Shown in pieces: positions 24,000-36,699 of a DNA stretch of 64,000 bases. Under the pieces are notes generated by a model. That model was not told the origin of the DNA, ran no database searches, and saw only the letters and a list, made by a program, of their open reading frames with translations. The position numbers and the translations under genes are program-made. Every line of letters starts with the position of its first letter. Within the stretch, counting starts at the first letter, position 1. The stretch is from Blasia pusilla (lineage: Eukaryota > Marchantiophyta > Marchantiopsida > Blasiales): positions 24,428,001 through 24,492,000 of the forward strand of contig CM114274.1 in the NCBI GenBank assembly GCA_050084515.1. Reading direction: 5' to 3'.

Positions 24000-26090
24000 T
24001 ACACTCCCTTACCCAAGGTAGAAGATTAGTACTGTTTCTAGTAGCACAAAGCGGCACTAGAACGTTACCAACTATCATAAAGCAAGTTAGGGAACTCAGA
24101 CATGTATATGAAAATATATTTGCATGTTGTCTTACGTCACACTAGTGTTCAACGCGTGCCATGCACGGAAGTGAAGGGACTTAACATGCCGCACACAAAT
24201 TCAAATTTTTTTTTCTTAGTGCTTGTAGTGTGAGAAACCTTTTTCTTATTGCCCATAGTATGAGAAACATTTACTACCCGTAGTAGAGTGGAAAAGTGAA
24301 CATCCACTTTATTATAATTACAAACCTCAAAAGAGGACAAAGAAAAGTAATAACATCTCTAAAGAGGTGGAAAGGATTTTTGACTACGGTAAGTAGCGGT
24401 GCCATGGACTCTCATCAATGAGAAGCTCGCAACTTATTCAGACTTATACCAATGGCGTTCATTATAGATAGCAACTCCGTAAACCCCCAATGTGTACTCT
24501 GATAGAGAATCACAGATGTGAGGCTCATGTCCTCTAGAGAGTGGATCAAAAGCTAGTTGTACGTTGTTGGCAGTTTTGCGGGTTCAAATTTGAACAGTAC
24601 GACATTCTCCCACTATGGGCTATTAGACATGATTCAATTCACCTTCTTTCTACAATCTCCACAAACCATTAGTTTGCGATTGCTTGTAAGGCTGCAATAG
24701 TACGTGTATGGACGACTATGGGTGTTTCAAGGTCCAACGACTTACTTCCGAAACCCATGCCCCTGATTTTTACCTCAACATCGATACAAACAATTTGAGT
24801 TTGGGACACATATCAACCAAATGCATTGTAGACGCATTCCTGCGAGATCTAGAACGGGAATGAGGTAAAACTTGAGTGTACAACATGAGGTAAAACTTGA
24901 TATTATTGCAAGTGGATTTGAAGACTACTAGTCTAGCATTATATAAACAGACGGCATACGTGCGTCCTTTTGGACGCTGTCACACATCTGATGGCCTCAT
25001 GATGGATCATATGATCAACAACAAGTGAGATGAGGCACGAGCGACAGTACAAGAGTCTAGACCGTAAAGGAGAATTCCAAAACGGTCCAAACGTGGAGAA
25101 CTCTTTCAAAGAGTACAAGCATGATGCCCGTGCTATTCACAAGTGAAATCACCACATCAATTAAGTTTATGATATGTTAATTTAGCTCTTATGTTAAATC
25201 TTACACGTGTCAACAGTGGAGGAAGGCAGAAAGTACACGTGTCAATACGCGAGGAAGGTTTCCTCAAACCCCATCCTCTTTTGATTATATAGATTGACCT
25301 CATCGGTTAGGATAATATTTTGTCACTTTATTTCAAAAAATATAGGACTCGGCTCCATTCCTGGGAAATATAGAATTTGAACCAAATGGTTATTATGTGG
25401 GAATGATTGAAAATCTAAGGAGGGAGGCCCAAAGCCACGGCCCAAACGGGTTGAAAATTCACTAAAATCTAACCTCAATTAAAGTGAAATTTAAAGACAT
25501 GATTACCACTATGCACAACGAACTAATTCACGTGTATTTTTCAGCTTCATTTCAAAAGCTGGACTCAACCCCATTCTTAGAAAACATAGAATTGAACCAA
25601 ACTTTCAACATGTGGAATCCATGAGCACTAATCATGGGAACATCGAAGGGAGGACAAATCTACAACCCATCGTATCGGAAATCCTCTAAAATCTAATCTC
25701 AACATCAAATTTTAAAAATTTTAATTACAAAAATGAAATATTATATATAGATTTTAATTTTTATAATATTATTGGAGAATGATTTTTCAATTTACACTTT
25801 CGACCAATAGAATTATTCGTCTTAAAATTTCCTCTGGAAATTGTAATTAATAAATTTTTTCGTTTTCTGACGTAATAATATCGTTAAAAAATAATTCGAA
25901 AAATTTAAAAATTATAAAAATAAATTATGGAAGATAATTTAAACGTAATTTAGATTTCCCCGAGCTAGTAAGATATATCGTTGTCATCTACGCCTCGAAA
26001 GCACAATCTACACCGTCCCCTGAGATTATAATTCCAAAAAAAAACAAAACATTCAAGTTATTATCGCTAAAGTGATTAATCAGTCTGATA
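24000..26090. other. Gene-free stretch with a degenerate direct repeat
   Basis: No gene. Segments 25315-25490 and 25540-25720 are imperfect direct repeats. Both run TTTCAAAA...GGACTC...CCCCATTC, then ATAGAATTGAACCAAA, GTGGGAA, GGGAGG, and finally CTAAAATCTAA(C/T)CTCAA. CACGTGTCAA occurs twice near 25205-25235. This stretch lies downstream of the 3' end of the GH17 gene. Confidence 0.5.
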
Positions 26091-26096
26091 GCCTGG

Positions 26097-28112
26097 TCAC
26101 AAATAAATTAGGAAAACGCTGATGACCACCACAGCAAAGGCGGTGTTGGACGATTTCGCATCGAACCTCGATCTCGAGCTCGAGCCCGAGCCCGATGCCC
26201 TGAGTGGTTTGTAGTTCAATGCAACTGGAAATCTACACTGTCGAACGCTCGGAGAAGGATCACTGGACACTAAGGTAGCGAGGTCATCAAAGTCGCAAGC
26301 ATGCTTGTCTTGATAGTTGAACTGATAGTAATTGTTGAAGGCATAGGAGGCTTTGGTGTTCGTATCCAGGGCGAAGCAAGAGCCTCCCGGTTGCAGGGCA
26401 CTGCAGTCGGTGCGTTGGCACGCGTACTCCACGTTCGTAGCTAGAAGGTCGGGATCTACCAAAGCGCTGGGATTCACGATGCACCACCTAGGCTCCAGGT
26501 ACTCTACACCCACGGCAGGCTTCGGCCAGGAATTCAAGTCTCCTCGACCAGAAAAATCTAACGCGTACTTGGGGTTACCGTCGTAGTAGAATATACCCCA
26601 GTGCCTCTCGAAAGAACCGGGATCGACACTTTTCAAATTCTCGTCGAGGAGACCAAACAAATAAACATCGAGCTCCATGTTTGGACGCAAGGGAGTCCCC
26701 TTTCTTTGTTTAAGATGTGCCATGGCTTGATTATTGAACTTCTGGGCGTACTGAGTAGTTGCGAACTGATTCCCATCGGTCGGCCAACCGATTTCTCCTA
26801 TGATGATGTGCATATTTGGAAACCCGGTCTTGTTCAGGGCCGCAACAAGAGTATCATAGCTTGCGTCGAACGTGTTCGTATACGCGAAACCTGTTAGCTG
26901 ATCGACAAGAGTAAAATTATCGAAGAAGGCATACTCCAATGGAAAGTTAGGAGTCAAGGCTAGACTGAGAAAGGGGTATATGTTGAGGGTGAAAGGAGCT
27001 CCTGTACGATTTAGAAACGCCGAGATTCCTATCATAAGCTCGGAGATGTCGGGTCTGAATACTCCCTGTGATGGTGATGCACAATCTACAGTTGACCCGC
27101 AGAGAACATCTGCATTAAAGGGGATAGTTGCATGAACCTTGCCCTCGTGACCCGCCTCTACCAGCGCCTTCTGAATGTTTTGTAGCGCGGGGAATGTCAC
27201 ATTTTGGTAGCTGCCATTGTAGCCTATCAGGAAAGGTTCATTGCCAACTGCTACATACCTGGATTGAAGAGACAGAGTAAAATTTTAGGAACGAGCTGAA
27301 TCTCACGTACATGGACATCCAGGCAAGCAATGGTGAATATAAGCTACATCTCGGTCGTAAACGAAGAGGTAGACATCCCATCGGTGAAATTCATCTGCGG
27401 ATCTACACAACCACGAAGATCTACAGATGCTGGAATGACCGATTCTTCCAAAGATCAACGCTCAATGACCACACTAAATCAGCACAGGGGACAGATCCAC
27501 CGCCCCGCTATCACAACAATTCGTATGCCAGGCTTCCGAGGCCAGAATCTGACTCCGAGCACGACTCGAGCCACATGCTAGACTATATCCCAAGCCTGCT
27601 TCCGACTACAGATTTAAATTGAGAAGGCCCCCGGACTTCCCCTGCAATTCGCTAAACGAATCTCACCACAACTTTCAAAAGAGGGGCGAAACAAGCAGTT
27701 CGTTACTCGTGGCAAGCTAAACCGACCAAATAAAGACGGTGACTTACTTGATGTTGACACCACCATCGAAAAGAAAGTGGGTGACATTTGCCCTCACCCA
27801 ATCACGAGCTGCTTTCTCACTTGCCGCCAGTGGTTTCAACATATCATTCGGTGCAGCCACCATTACCTCGATGTTGCTCCCAGCGAGCGCTTTCAGCGTG
27901 TTATAGTCAGCATCAAATAGCTTCACTCTAGTAATGTTATTATCTTGTAACATCTTCACCACTATTCCCGGTGGAAGAGGCTGCCGCGCAATGTTCCCCC
28001 AGTTCACCCCGAAAGCCTCCGCGTTAGTGTCCCTCGCCCAGAACCAAATAAGAACGACGATCCGTATTAAAATACACCATCCGGGCAGCTGAGGACGCAA
28101 CATCTTCAACAT
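26097..28112 (-). CDS. Glucan endo-1,3-beta-glucosidase, GH17 with X8 domain, GPI-anchor type
   Basis: Two exons, 28112-27748 and 27258-26097, are joined at consensus sites (AA/GTAAGT and CCAG/GTATG) and give 508 residues. The enzyme hydrolyses beta-1,3-glucan (callose) at the cell surface. Residues 1-33 are a signal peptide with a long hydrophobic core. The GH17 fold starts at GVNWGN (35-40). The acid/base Glu is E129 in VGNEP and the nucleophile is E277 in GEIGWP. A Cys-rich X8/CBM43 callose-binding domain spans about 379-465 (from RWCIVNP to QCRFP). A Ser-rich spacer and hydrophobic tail (about 492-508) fit a GPI-anchor signal. The Met at 28112 was chosen because it directly precedes the signal peptide; an in-frame Met at 28280 would add 56 unlikely residues. 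Length and intron position suit plant plasmodesmal-type GH17 enzymes. All key residues are intact. Confidence 0.93.
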
Positions 28113-29260
28113 TGTATCGGTCGTATCTCTCCTCTGCGAATTCCCCGAACTATCGTCTCTCCGCTGGACGCATAATCGTCGACGGAATCCTGGCCCCACT
28201 GGAGCGCCTCCGAGATTCCTCGAGCTCCGCAGCGAGCGATCAAAACTGCAAGCACTCGGCGGGCCGCATCCGGTCTCCACCCTCGCCCGCAGCAGTCCTC
28301 ACACTCCGAGACAAGCGAGCCCAAGCTCGCTAACCGCCGCTACCTCAGCTCGACGAACGAACGAACGAACCCCACACAGCTTGAGCCTGAAGGCGACCCA
28401 GGCCTCCTCCCTTCATGAAGTAGTCGTATGGCAGCGTCCCGTGGCGTGGCTGCTGTAGTAAGAAAAACGAAGGTGTCGCCGTCGCTGTCCACGTGGGAGG
28501 ACGCTTCGACCTGCTGCTGGAAGACGCTTTGGTACAAAGTCTCAATGACAGACAGTTCCCTTGGGTGCACCCGCAGCAACTCACCAATTGATTGACGTCG
28601 CATTATCTGACCTATACTGGTACAATGCACTAGTTGGAATGACCGTGATATGCACTATTTAAAAAGAAGTTCCAACTTCTTGTTTTGCAATCCTCTTTCC
28701 ACCTTATAAGAACTTCCTTTCTTCTTCTTTTTTCGAAATAATTAAAAATTTGATCTTACATGTAGTAGTCACTTGGAGAAAGGGAATATAAAGTACAAAA
28801 AGGGGAATGGAGATTTTTTCAATTACACTAATCAATATTATTATTATGAAATTTAAAGTACATTTCTGATAAAAAAGTCATTACAACTTAGAATAAAATA
28901 TTCTTGTGAAATTATTTTTTCTTGAAAATTTATCCCTTTCTCTCTTCCAAGGTTGCACACGGACAAAATCCGTGTTCGTAGACATGTCCATATCCGCATA
29001 TTTATGTATGTCTCTAGGACGGACATGTTTGTGCGGACTCGAGTACCTATGGCCTAGACCAAAGCCCACTCCACTTGTAACGTAGACTTGGGCTTGACCA
29101 ACTCATACTGGCCCGCCCTAAGCCCATATTGATCCGCATAAGTCTTGCAAGGTGGGCAAGGTTGCACGGAAACGAACAAGTCCGTCCATGGGACGGACAT
29201 GTCCTGACATAACCACGGACATGGAACACCTGGCGTGAGCATGGGTTTTTGTGATGCCCA
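28113..29260. other. 5' flank of the GH17 gene
   Basis: This is presumed promoter and 5' leader of the minus-strand GH17 gene. A GAAC tetramer run (CGAACGAACGAACGAAC) lies at about 28350. A 96-codon minus-strand open frame at 28630-28340 has no family resemblance; it could be an upstream ORF or chance. Upstream of about 28640 the sequence turns AT-rich and nothing is recognised. Confidence 0.4.
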
Positions 29261-29270
29261 GATCGACCGC

Positions 29271-30245
29271 ACGGGCTCCACTTGCGGGCCACCGGTCCGG
29301 GCTCCAATAAAGGGTGCGGGCCTAAGTCGCGAAGCGGGCTACAAGCGAGCGTGACCTACGGGCTAGGGTGCGGGCCCTACAGCCCGCGTTCGGGCTGCTT
29401 GCGGGTCGTCAAGCCCGCATGTCGGCTAGGTGCAGGCCATGAAGCCCGCGCGCGGGCTAGATAGCGGGCCTTGGAGCCCACATGCGGGCCCTGAAGCCTG
29501 TGTCCGGGATGCTTGCGGGCCGCCAAGCCCGTTTACAAGCTAGTTCGCGGGCTCATTGCGGGCCCGCGAGCCCGCATGCGTGGTAGGGTGTGGGCCCCGA
29601 AGCCCACGTTCGGGCTGATTACGAGCTGCTTGCGGGCTACGACACGGGCTCGGGCGCGGGCTACTTGCGGGCCTAGAAACCCGTATGCGGGCTAGGGCGC
29701 GGGCTCGCATGCGGGTCTCCAAGCCCGCACACGGGATTGTTGCGGGCCTTGGAGCCCGGCCACAGGCTAGGTCGCGGGCCGTGGAGCATGCGTGCGGGTT
29801 GATTGCACGCATGAGAGCCTGGCGCGGGCTCGCCTACGGGCCTTTGAGCACGTGCGCAGGCTAGTTGCGGGCCCTGGAGCCCGCTTGTGGGCTATGTCGC
29901 GGGCCGCCGAGCCCTCGCGCGGGCTTGTTGCAGACTAGGGTGCAGGCTTCTTGCAGGAATGGGAGCCCATGTGCGGGCTACGGTGCGGGCTCGTATGCGA
30001 GCAGTCGAGCCCGCAAGCGCAGGCTAGTTGCGGGCCCTCGAGCCTATGCAGAGCGTGCACGCGGACGCCAAGGACCGTAGTGCAGGCTCTCCGCGGACCC
30101 TGGAACCCACGTGCAGACTAGGGCGCGGGCTCGCATGCGGGCCGATGAGCCTGCCCGCGAGCTCCGGATGGCCCGCAGCCCGCGTGCGGGACTTGGAGCC
30201 TGCATGCGAGCTAGGGCTTGTGGCCGTGCACGGGCTCCTTGCAAG
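29271..30245. repeat. GC-rich tandem repeat block with GGGCC..GAGCCCGC core
   Basis: About 1 kb consists of degenerate short units, each containing an imperfect palindrome of the form GCGGGCC-nn-GAGCCCGC followed by ATGCGGGCTAGGGCGCGGGC-like linkers. The core recurs roughly every 37-55 bases. GC content is far above the AT-rich flanks and the edges are abrupt. Long open frames on both strands are composition artefacts. Confidence 0.85.
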
Positions 30246-30249
30246 CGGT

Positions 30250-31018
30250 GCGGGTCAGGGGTTGTGGGTGGGCTTTGTGATTTTAGTGAGGTATTAAATA
30301 AATTCTGTCACTATTTTGGTTTGGGTGATTGACGGTTTGAGAGGTTGGAATAGGGTTGTTGTAGGAGAATATAGGTTAGTTAGAAATGAGAGTAATTGAT
30401 GAATTTGGGATCCTAGTGATGGAGAAAGGAATGACAATATTAAAACACATTTGAATAGGTTGGTTGTATTGCAAAATAGGTCTATTGGAAATTTAAATTA
30501 TCTCAAGAAGTTAGGATAGGTCAAGAAGGAATCTAATAGGAGAATAAAAATAGGTTTATTAAAGAAAATTAATGGAGATGGTTTAGTAATCAATTGTAAG
30601 AGGGGATAGATGATTTGGGGAGTTAGGATTCATTCTCTTCCTTCCATCCTCCCCCATATAAACTTGCTCAATTTTTGTATACCCTCACAATCTCATTTCT
30701 CCCTTCATCTCTCTCTCTCTCTCTCTCTCTCTCCCTCTTGGAAGTTTTTTTTCTCCATAGATAGCTGAACTTGATAAGTGAGAATATGTTTTGCTACTAG
30801 ATAACCCTGATACTATTTCGGTATTTCGGTTAGCTAGATTAGCATATTGATCTTTCTTGTTCATAGTGAGTGTTCCAAGTTTTGTTATTGTAGCATTCAC
30901 GTATAATATTTGGTGTAATTTGCATACATTTTACTGATCGATATATACTAATATTGACATGGTAAATTATTGCGAATTTTCCAAATATTGTTGGGTGGGG
31001 TTAGTGAGTGGCTGTAGT
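30250..31018. other. Gene-free stretch with CT microsatellite
   Basis: No gene. (CT)n at 30709-30733. Confidence 0.6.
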
Positions 31019-31019
31019 C

Positions 31020-33636
31020 ATGACCAAAGCTAGAGAACTCCAACAGATTGTGAAGGAACATTGGGAAGAAGTACAGATGGAAGATGGAACATCAAGCAGA
31101 TGGTAGTGTAAGTATTGTTCCTATTCTATGGAAACCTATTATAGCACGTGGATGGTGGAGCATTTTACATGAGAGAGAGGAAAGACAAAGGATGGGAATT
31201 AGGATACCCATCATGCCAAATTATGTGTGAAGATCCCTCCCAACGTGCAACGGGATCTTCGAAACAGGGTACTAGTGGGAAATGGACAAGGAAGGGAAGC
31301 AAGACCTTCAAGTGAAGTGGAAGAGACGACTCCATTACAAATAGGTTTGTAACAAACAGGAAATAGTCTTTATGTTGTACAAAATGTTGATGGGGTTGCG
31401 AACATACGACCGAGTGAGAGGAATGGAGAGGAGTTGTTGGGGCCATTCAAGGGAGTAGTAGTTATGGGAAGAAGCAAGCTGATTTGAGGGATTCTTTCAA
31501 CATCCAAGGAATAGAAGTTGCGAATGACATGTGGGTGAAGTGTTTCTACAAATGTGGAATACCATTCAATGTAGTACGGCAAGATGCTTTGTGGGCCAAT
31601 TGGGCAATTTGCATTTGGGGACCACGATCATAACGGATTCTTGGACCAATGTGAGGAGCGAGTCTTTAGTGAACATAATGGTCTCTTGTCCACAAGGTGA
31701 GGTCATGATTGAGTCAGTAGACACCAAAGGGGAATCCCAAACGGCGGAATGGTTGGCAAGTCACATAGAGAGGACTATCATGCGCATCGGTCTAGAGAAT
31801 ATGTTGCAACTTCTAAGAGACAATGCTAGCAATGAGCGAGCATCAGGGAAACTTATCGACGCAAAGTTCCATCATATTCTTTGGGATGGATGCATATCAC
31901 ATTCTCTTGATCTAGTATGCGAAGAGTAGGGTAAATGGCCTTGGGTGGACAAGATTTTTGCACAAGATTGTGAGATGGTAGTATTTGTGAAGACTAGAAC
32001 TTGGATGATGGCCAAATTTATGGAAACCAATCCAATAAAGAGACAATTGTTGCTTCCTACAAATACACGCTTTGCGATAAATTTTATCATGTTGGGATAC
32101 GTCTTAGAATTGAGGGAGGCGTTCCACGCCATAGTTTCCACCAATGCTTTTAGGGAGTATTTCAATGGCAAGAATGCGAGGCAAAGGGAGAAGGCACGAG
32201 AGATTGAGACTACTGTGGCCAATCACGATTTTTGGATGGAGGGTGAGGAGTTTTTTGTTGTGGCTCAACCAACTACTATTCTGTTGAGAGAGTGTGATGG
32301 TCATAAAGCAATGATTGGGCGTATTTATCACCGTATTTTTTAGATAATGGAAGAGACTCGTTCTTTTCGTGGAACTCCATGGCCCGATATGGGCACAAGG
32401 CATCCCGGTTATTTTGTCACAATGTCTAGAGCTATAGACATGGACGATGTTATTTCTAGGCGGTGGGCAGTTATCCACAACAAGTTACATGCAATAGGCT
32501 ACATTCTCGCCCCTTACAATCTTCTTGATAGTGTTCAAGGTTTCACTTCAAATGCTGAGTGCATGAGAGATTTCAAACAATATCTGAAACTTTATGCAAC
32601 GGGGGTGCATGGTCGCAATGTCACCAAGGCTAATTCTTATGTGGCAACTTGCTTGCGAGAGTTGGCCAACATTGTAAACCATCAGGAAATATTTGTGGAT
32701 GAATTTGGTAGGGAAGTTTTTGATTCACTTAGTCCCTCTAATTTGTGGAGCATGCATGGTCAAGGTGCACCAACATTTGTGGCTAATTCCATATTAGCAC
32801 AAGTGGTTTCATCTTCTTCAACGGAGAGAAATTGGAGGAGTTATGGTTTCATCCACAAGAAGCACAAGAATAAATTGACGAACGAGTGTGCCAAGGATTT
32901 GGTTTACATCTACACAAACTCAAGATTTGGAGACAAGGGTGTATCTCAGAAATCAAGACAAGCGCGCTTGTACGAGCAATACTTTTCAAAAAGGGATGGA
33001 CAAGAACAAGCTAGAAGGGTAGTAGAAGATGGTAGTGAATCTAGCTTGCATGCAAGAAACCGTGATGGTAATCATGAAGATAACCTTGACTTGCAAGATG
33101 AGGACCTAGAGGAGGTGGATGTGATCTGTGGAACTCATGGCATCGAAGGGAGAGAGGATTCTCATATTGGCAACACTGAAAATTTTGATTCCGTGGGGCT
33201 TGGAAGAGATGAAGATGATGTTGAAATGGAACATTGGATTCGAGAGCACGAAAAAGAGCAACAACGGAGGACTTCAAGCAAAGCCAATATGCCCAACACT
33301 TCTCCTAATACGACCTACAACCCTCAGATTTTTGCACCAATAGGAGTTCAGAATTATTCCACCGAGTCTAGTGAACCTATGCGGGATACTCCTCCACAAT
33401 CTTTGAGCGTTGAAACGGTGGACTTAGTTGATGAGCCTAATGATAATGATGTTCTTCTACCTATGGTTCCAAACACTCAATCCATCAATCATGGCATGGA
33501 TAGTTCATACTTTTCCTCCGATGATGAAACAACTGCAATAGGAACTCGTCACCGATCCACCCGTCTTCGAACTATTGAGCCTCCAAATTACCGCCTACAT
33601 CTTAATCCACTAGACCCAACCATAGACCTAGATTAG
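31020..33636 (+). pseudogene. hAT-family transposase relic (BED finger, core, dimerisation domain)
   Basis: An ATG at 31020 opens MTKARELQQIV and a BED zinc-finger start (RW-stop-CKYC, the usual W.CKYC pattern). Stops fall at 31104 (TAG) and 31170 (TGA) and one frame change follows. From 31531 a single frame runs to 33636 with only two TAG stops (31927, 32341). It contains the plant hAT core: TDSWTN, LLRDNASNERASGKL, ILWDGCISHSLDLVCEE. The C-terminal hAT dimerisation block is SSSSTERNWRSYGFIHKKH followed by LTNECAKDLVYIYTN. An acidic tail of about 200 residues follows. The transposase would cut and paste the element. Nonsense codons make it inactive. Terminal inverted repeats and an 8-bp target duplication were not found by eye. 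Confidence 0.88.
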
Positions 33637-33789
33637 AAGAGTAATTACAAAATTTATTGAGATGGATTAGTAGATAGTTGTAGCAAACTTGTTTTGTGTT
33701 GACTATTGTAAGAATGTCATTTTTATGACATTCCTTTTTATATACTTCTCGCTAATAAATCATTTAGTTTTATATTGAAGGTGAAATTG

Positions 33790-35370
33790 GTAATTGTGAT
33801 TTTTGAGCTCCTGGTCACAAATTCATTTTGCACAAAACTTTGCGAGAGTGCTACAAACTCAACTTGTCAAAGCTGGACATGATAAAAAATGAAAAAACCT
33901 TCTTTCCATTGAAGGTTTAGTGGTTCGAGGCCAAAAGGTACTTACATATTTTTGAGGTTTTCCTCACAACTCCATTTTGGTTGAAACTTGGCAAGAATGG
34001 AACGGGCATCTTGCAAACCATGTAGAAAAACTTTCAACTCAAGATGGGAAAGTTAGACAAGGCGAAAAAGGAAAAAACCTTATTTTGATAGAAGGTCTAA
34101 TGGTTCGGGTCCAAAAAGGAGTTAGAAAGTTTTTAGCTTTTGCTCACACTTTCATTTTGCCTAAAACTTGGCAAGAAAGCTAGGGTCACCTTGGGGACCA
34201 TGTTGGCCAAATTGATGCTCAAGATGACAAAGTTAGACAAGATGAAAAATGGAAAAACCTTATTTTGGTAGAAGGTCTGATTGAGCTTTTGCTCACAACT
34301 TCATTTTGCCTAAAATTTGGCAAGAGTGCTAAATGCACCTTGAGGACCATGCTGGCCAAATTACAGATGAAGATGACAAAGTTGGACAAGATGAAAAATG
34401 AAAAAACCTTATTTTGATAGAAGGTGTGATGGTTTAAGTTCAGAAAGGAGTTAGAAATCTTTTAGCTTTTTCTCACAACTCCATTTTGACTGAAACTTTA
34501 GCTCAAATGTAACATGCACCTTGGGGACTACGTGAGAGAAATTTCAGCTCAAGATGACAAAGTTGGACAATATGAAAAATGAAAAAACCATTTTTTCATA
34601 GAAGGTTTGATGGTTCGGGTCCGAAAAGAAGTTAGTAAATTTTGAGCATTTTCTCACAACTCCATTTTTCTTGAAACTTGGCAAGAGTGCTAGATGCATC
34701 TTGAAGACCATTTTGGCCAAATTTTAGTTCAAGATGACAAAGTTGGACAAGATGAAAAATGAAAAAACCTTATTTTGGTAGAAGGTCTAATGGTTCGGGT
34801 CCAAAAAGGAGTTAGAAATTTTCGAGCTTTTGCTCACCACTTTATTTTGCCTAAAACTTAGCAAGAGTGCTAGGTTCACCTTTGTGACCTTGTTGGCCAA
34901 ATTTCAGCTCAAGATGACAAAGTTGGAGAAGATGAAAAATGGAAAACCTTATTTTGATAGAAGGTCCGATGGTTCGGGTCCAAAAAGGAGTTAGTAATTT
35001 TTGAGCTTTTTCTCACAACTCCATTTTGACTGAAACTTGGGTAGAGTGTAAAATGCACCTTGGGGACCACGTGTACCAAATTTTAGCTCAAGATGACAAA
35101 GTTGGACAAGATGAAAAATGAAAAAACATTTTTTTCATAGAAGGTTTTATGGTTCGGGTCCAAAAATGAGTTAGTAATTTTTGAGCATTTTCTTACAAAT
35201 CCATTTTGCTGAAAGTTGGCAAGAGTGCTAGATGCATCTTGAAGACCATGTTGGCCAAATTTCAGCTCAAGATGACACAGTTGGAGAAGATGAAAAATGA
35301 AAAAACTTTATTTTGGTAGAAGGTCTGATGGTACGGGTCCAAAAAGGAGTTAGGAATTTCTGAGCTTTTG
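33790..35370 (+). repeat. Satellite subfamily A, forward units (about nine, about 175 bp)
   Basis: Units share GACAAAGTTGGACAAGATGA, AAAAACCTTATTTTGGTAGA, TGGTTCGGGTCCAAAAAGGA, TTTTGAGCTTTTGCTCACAA, CTTGGCAAGAGTGCTAGATG and ACCATGTTGGCCAAATTTCA. The GATGAAAAATG word recurs near 33885, 34062, 34237, 34390, 34572, 34757, 34933, 35108 and 35289. The frame is not maintained between units, so this is a tandem satellite and not a protein repeat. Confidence 0.9.
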
Positions 35371-35449
35371 GGACATGTGTGTAAGTGTATAGTTGTTATA
35401 CAGAGGTTTTCATGATAGCCTAATACAGTTGCAATGTGGCATGATCCAT

Positions 35450-36545
35450 AGGTTAAACCTTCAATGAAAAGAAGGTCTTTTCATTTTCCATCTTGTCCAA
35501 CTATCTCATCTTGAGGTGCGATTTGGCATACATGATCCCCAAGGTGCATATAGCTCTCTTGCAAAGTTTCGAGCAAAATAAAGTTCGGACCAAAAGCTCA
35601 AAAATTGCTAACTCATTTTTGGACCCGCGCCATTAAACCTTCAATGAAAATGGGATCCACTCTTGCAAAATTTCAAGCAAGATAGAGTTGTGACTAAAAG
35701 TTGAAAAATTACTAAGTCATTTCTGGACCCGCGCCATTAAACCTTCAATGAAAATGGGATCCACTCTTGCAAAATTTCAAGCAAGATAGAGTTGTAACTA
35801 AAAGCTGAAAAAAATACTAAGTAATTTATGGACTCGAACCATTAAACCTTCAATGCAAAGAAGGTAATTTCATTTTCCATCGTGTCCAACTATCTCTTCT
35901 TGAGCTACAATTTGGTACACATGATCCCCATGGTACATGTAGCTTGCTTGGTAAGTTTGAAGTGAAATGGAGTTGTGACCACAAGCTCAAACATTTCTAA
36001 CTTTTTTTGGGACCTTTGCCATTAAACCTTCCATCAAAATGGGATCTTATCATTTTTCATCTTGCCCAACTATCTCATCTTGAGATGAAAGTTGGTACAT
36101 ATGGTCCCCAAGGTACATGTAGAACTCTTGCAAAGTCTCAAGAAAAATGGAGTTGTGACTAAAAGCTCAAAAATTACTAACTTATCTTTTAAAGTTGCGC
36201 CCATAAACCTTCTATTAAAATGAGATCTTTTCATTTTCCATCATGTCCAAAAATCTGATCTTGAGATAAAATTTGGTAAATATGATCTTTAAGGTACATG
36301 TAGCACTCTTGCAAAGTTTCAAGAAAAATGGAGTTGTGACCAAAAGCTCAAAAATTGCTAACTCATTTTTTGGAACCCAGCCCTTAAAATTAAACCTTTT
36401 ATCAAAACAAGATTTTTTCATATTTCATGTTGTCCAACTATCTCATGTTGAGCTACAATTTGGTACACGTGATCCCCAAGGTGCATGTAGCACTCTTGGA
36501 AAGTTTCAGAAAAAATGAAGTTGTGACCAAAAGCTCAAAAGTTCA
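35450..36545 (-). repeat. Satellite subfamily A, reversed units
   Basis: After an 80-bp unrelated junction the same unit continues as its reverse complement: AAACCTTCAATGAAAA, CATTTTCCATCTTGTCCAAC, GATCCCCAAGGTGCATGTAG, ACCAAAAGCTCAAAAATTGC. About seven units are present, one shortened (near 35640-35740). The array is cut at about 36546 by a gypsy element and resumes at 40592-40790 on the other side. Confidence 0.9.
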
Positions 36546-36699
36546 TAATTAATTTCTGTGCGCAAACTGCACCGGTAGATGGCTCACTCGTCCATCGCTT
36601 GATCGCCACCCTGGACGATAAGAAACTGTCTCCTCCCAAAAATCCAGAATTAAACCAAGGGGATAAAGCACTGTAATCCCTACCAACACATCATACGAC

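Noticed and set aside
28340-28630. A separate 96-codon gene upstream of GH17
   Set aside because: No domain, and it sits in the expected leader/promoter of the GH17 gene on the same strand. Kept only as a possible upstream ORF.
29282-30332. Several Arg/Ala/Cys-rich open frames on both strands
   Set aside because: They are composition artefacts of the GC-rich repeat block; no frame persists between units.
33790-36545. CRISPR-like appearance of regularly spaced repeats
   Set aside because: Whole units of about 175 bp are repeated without unique spacers, in a plant nuclear context, with both orientations. This is a satellite.
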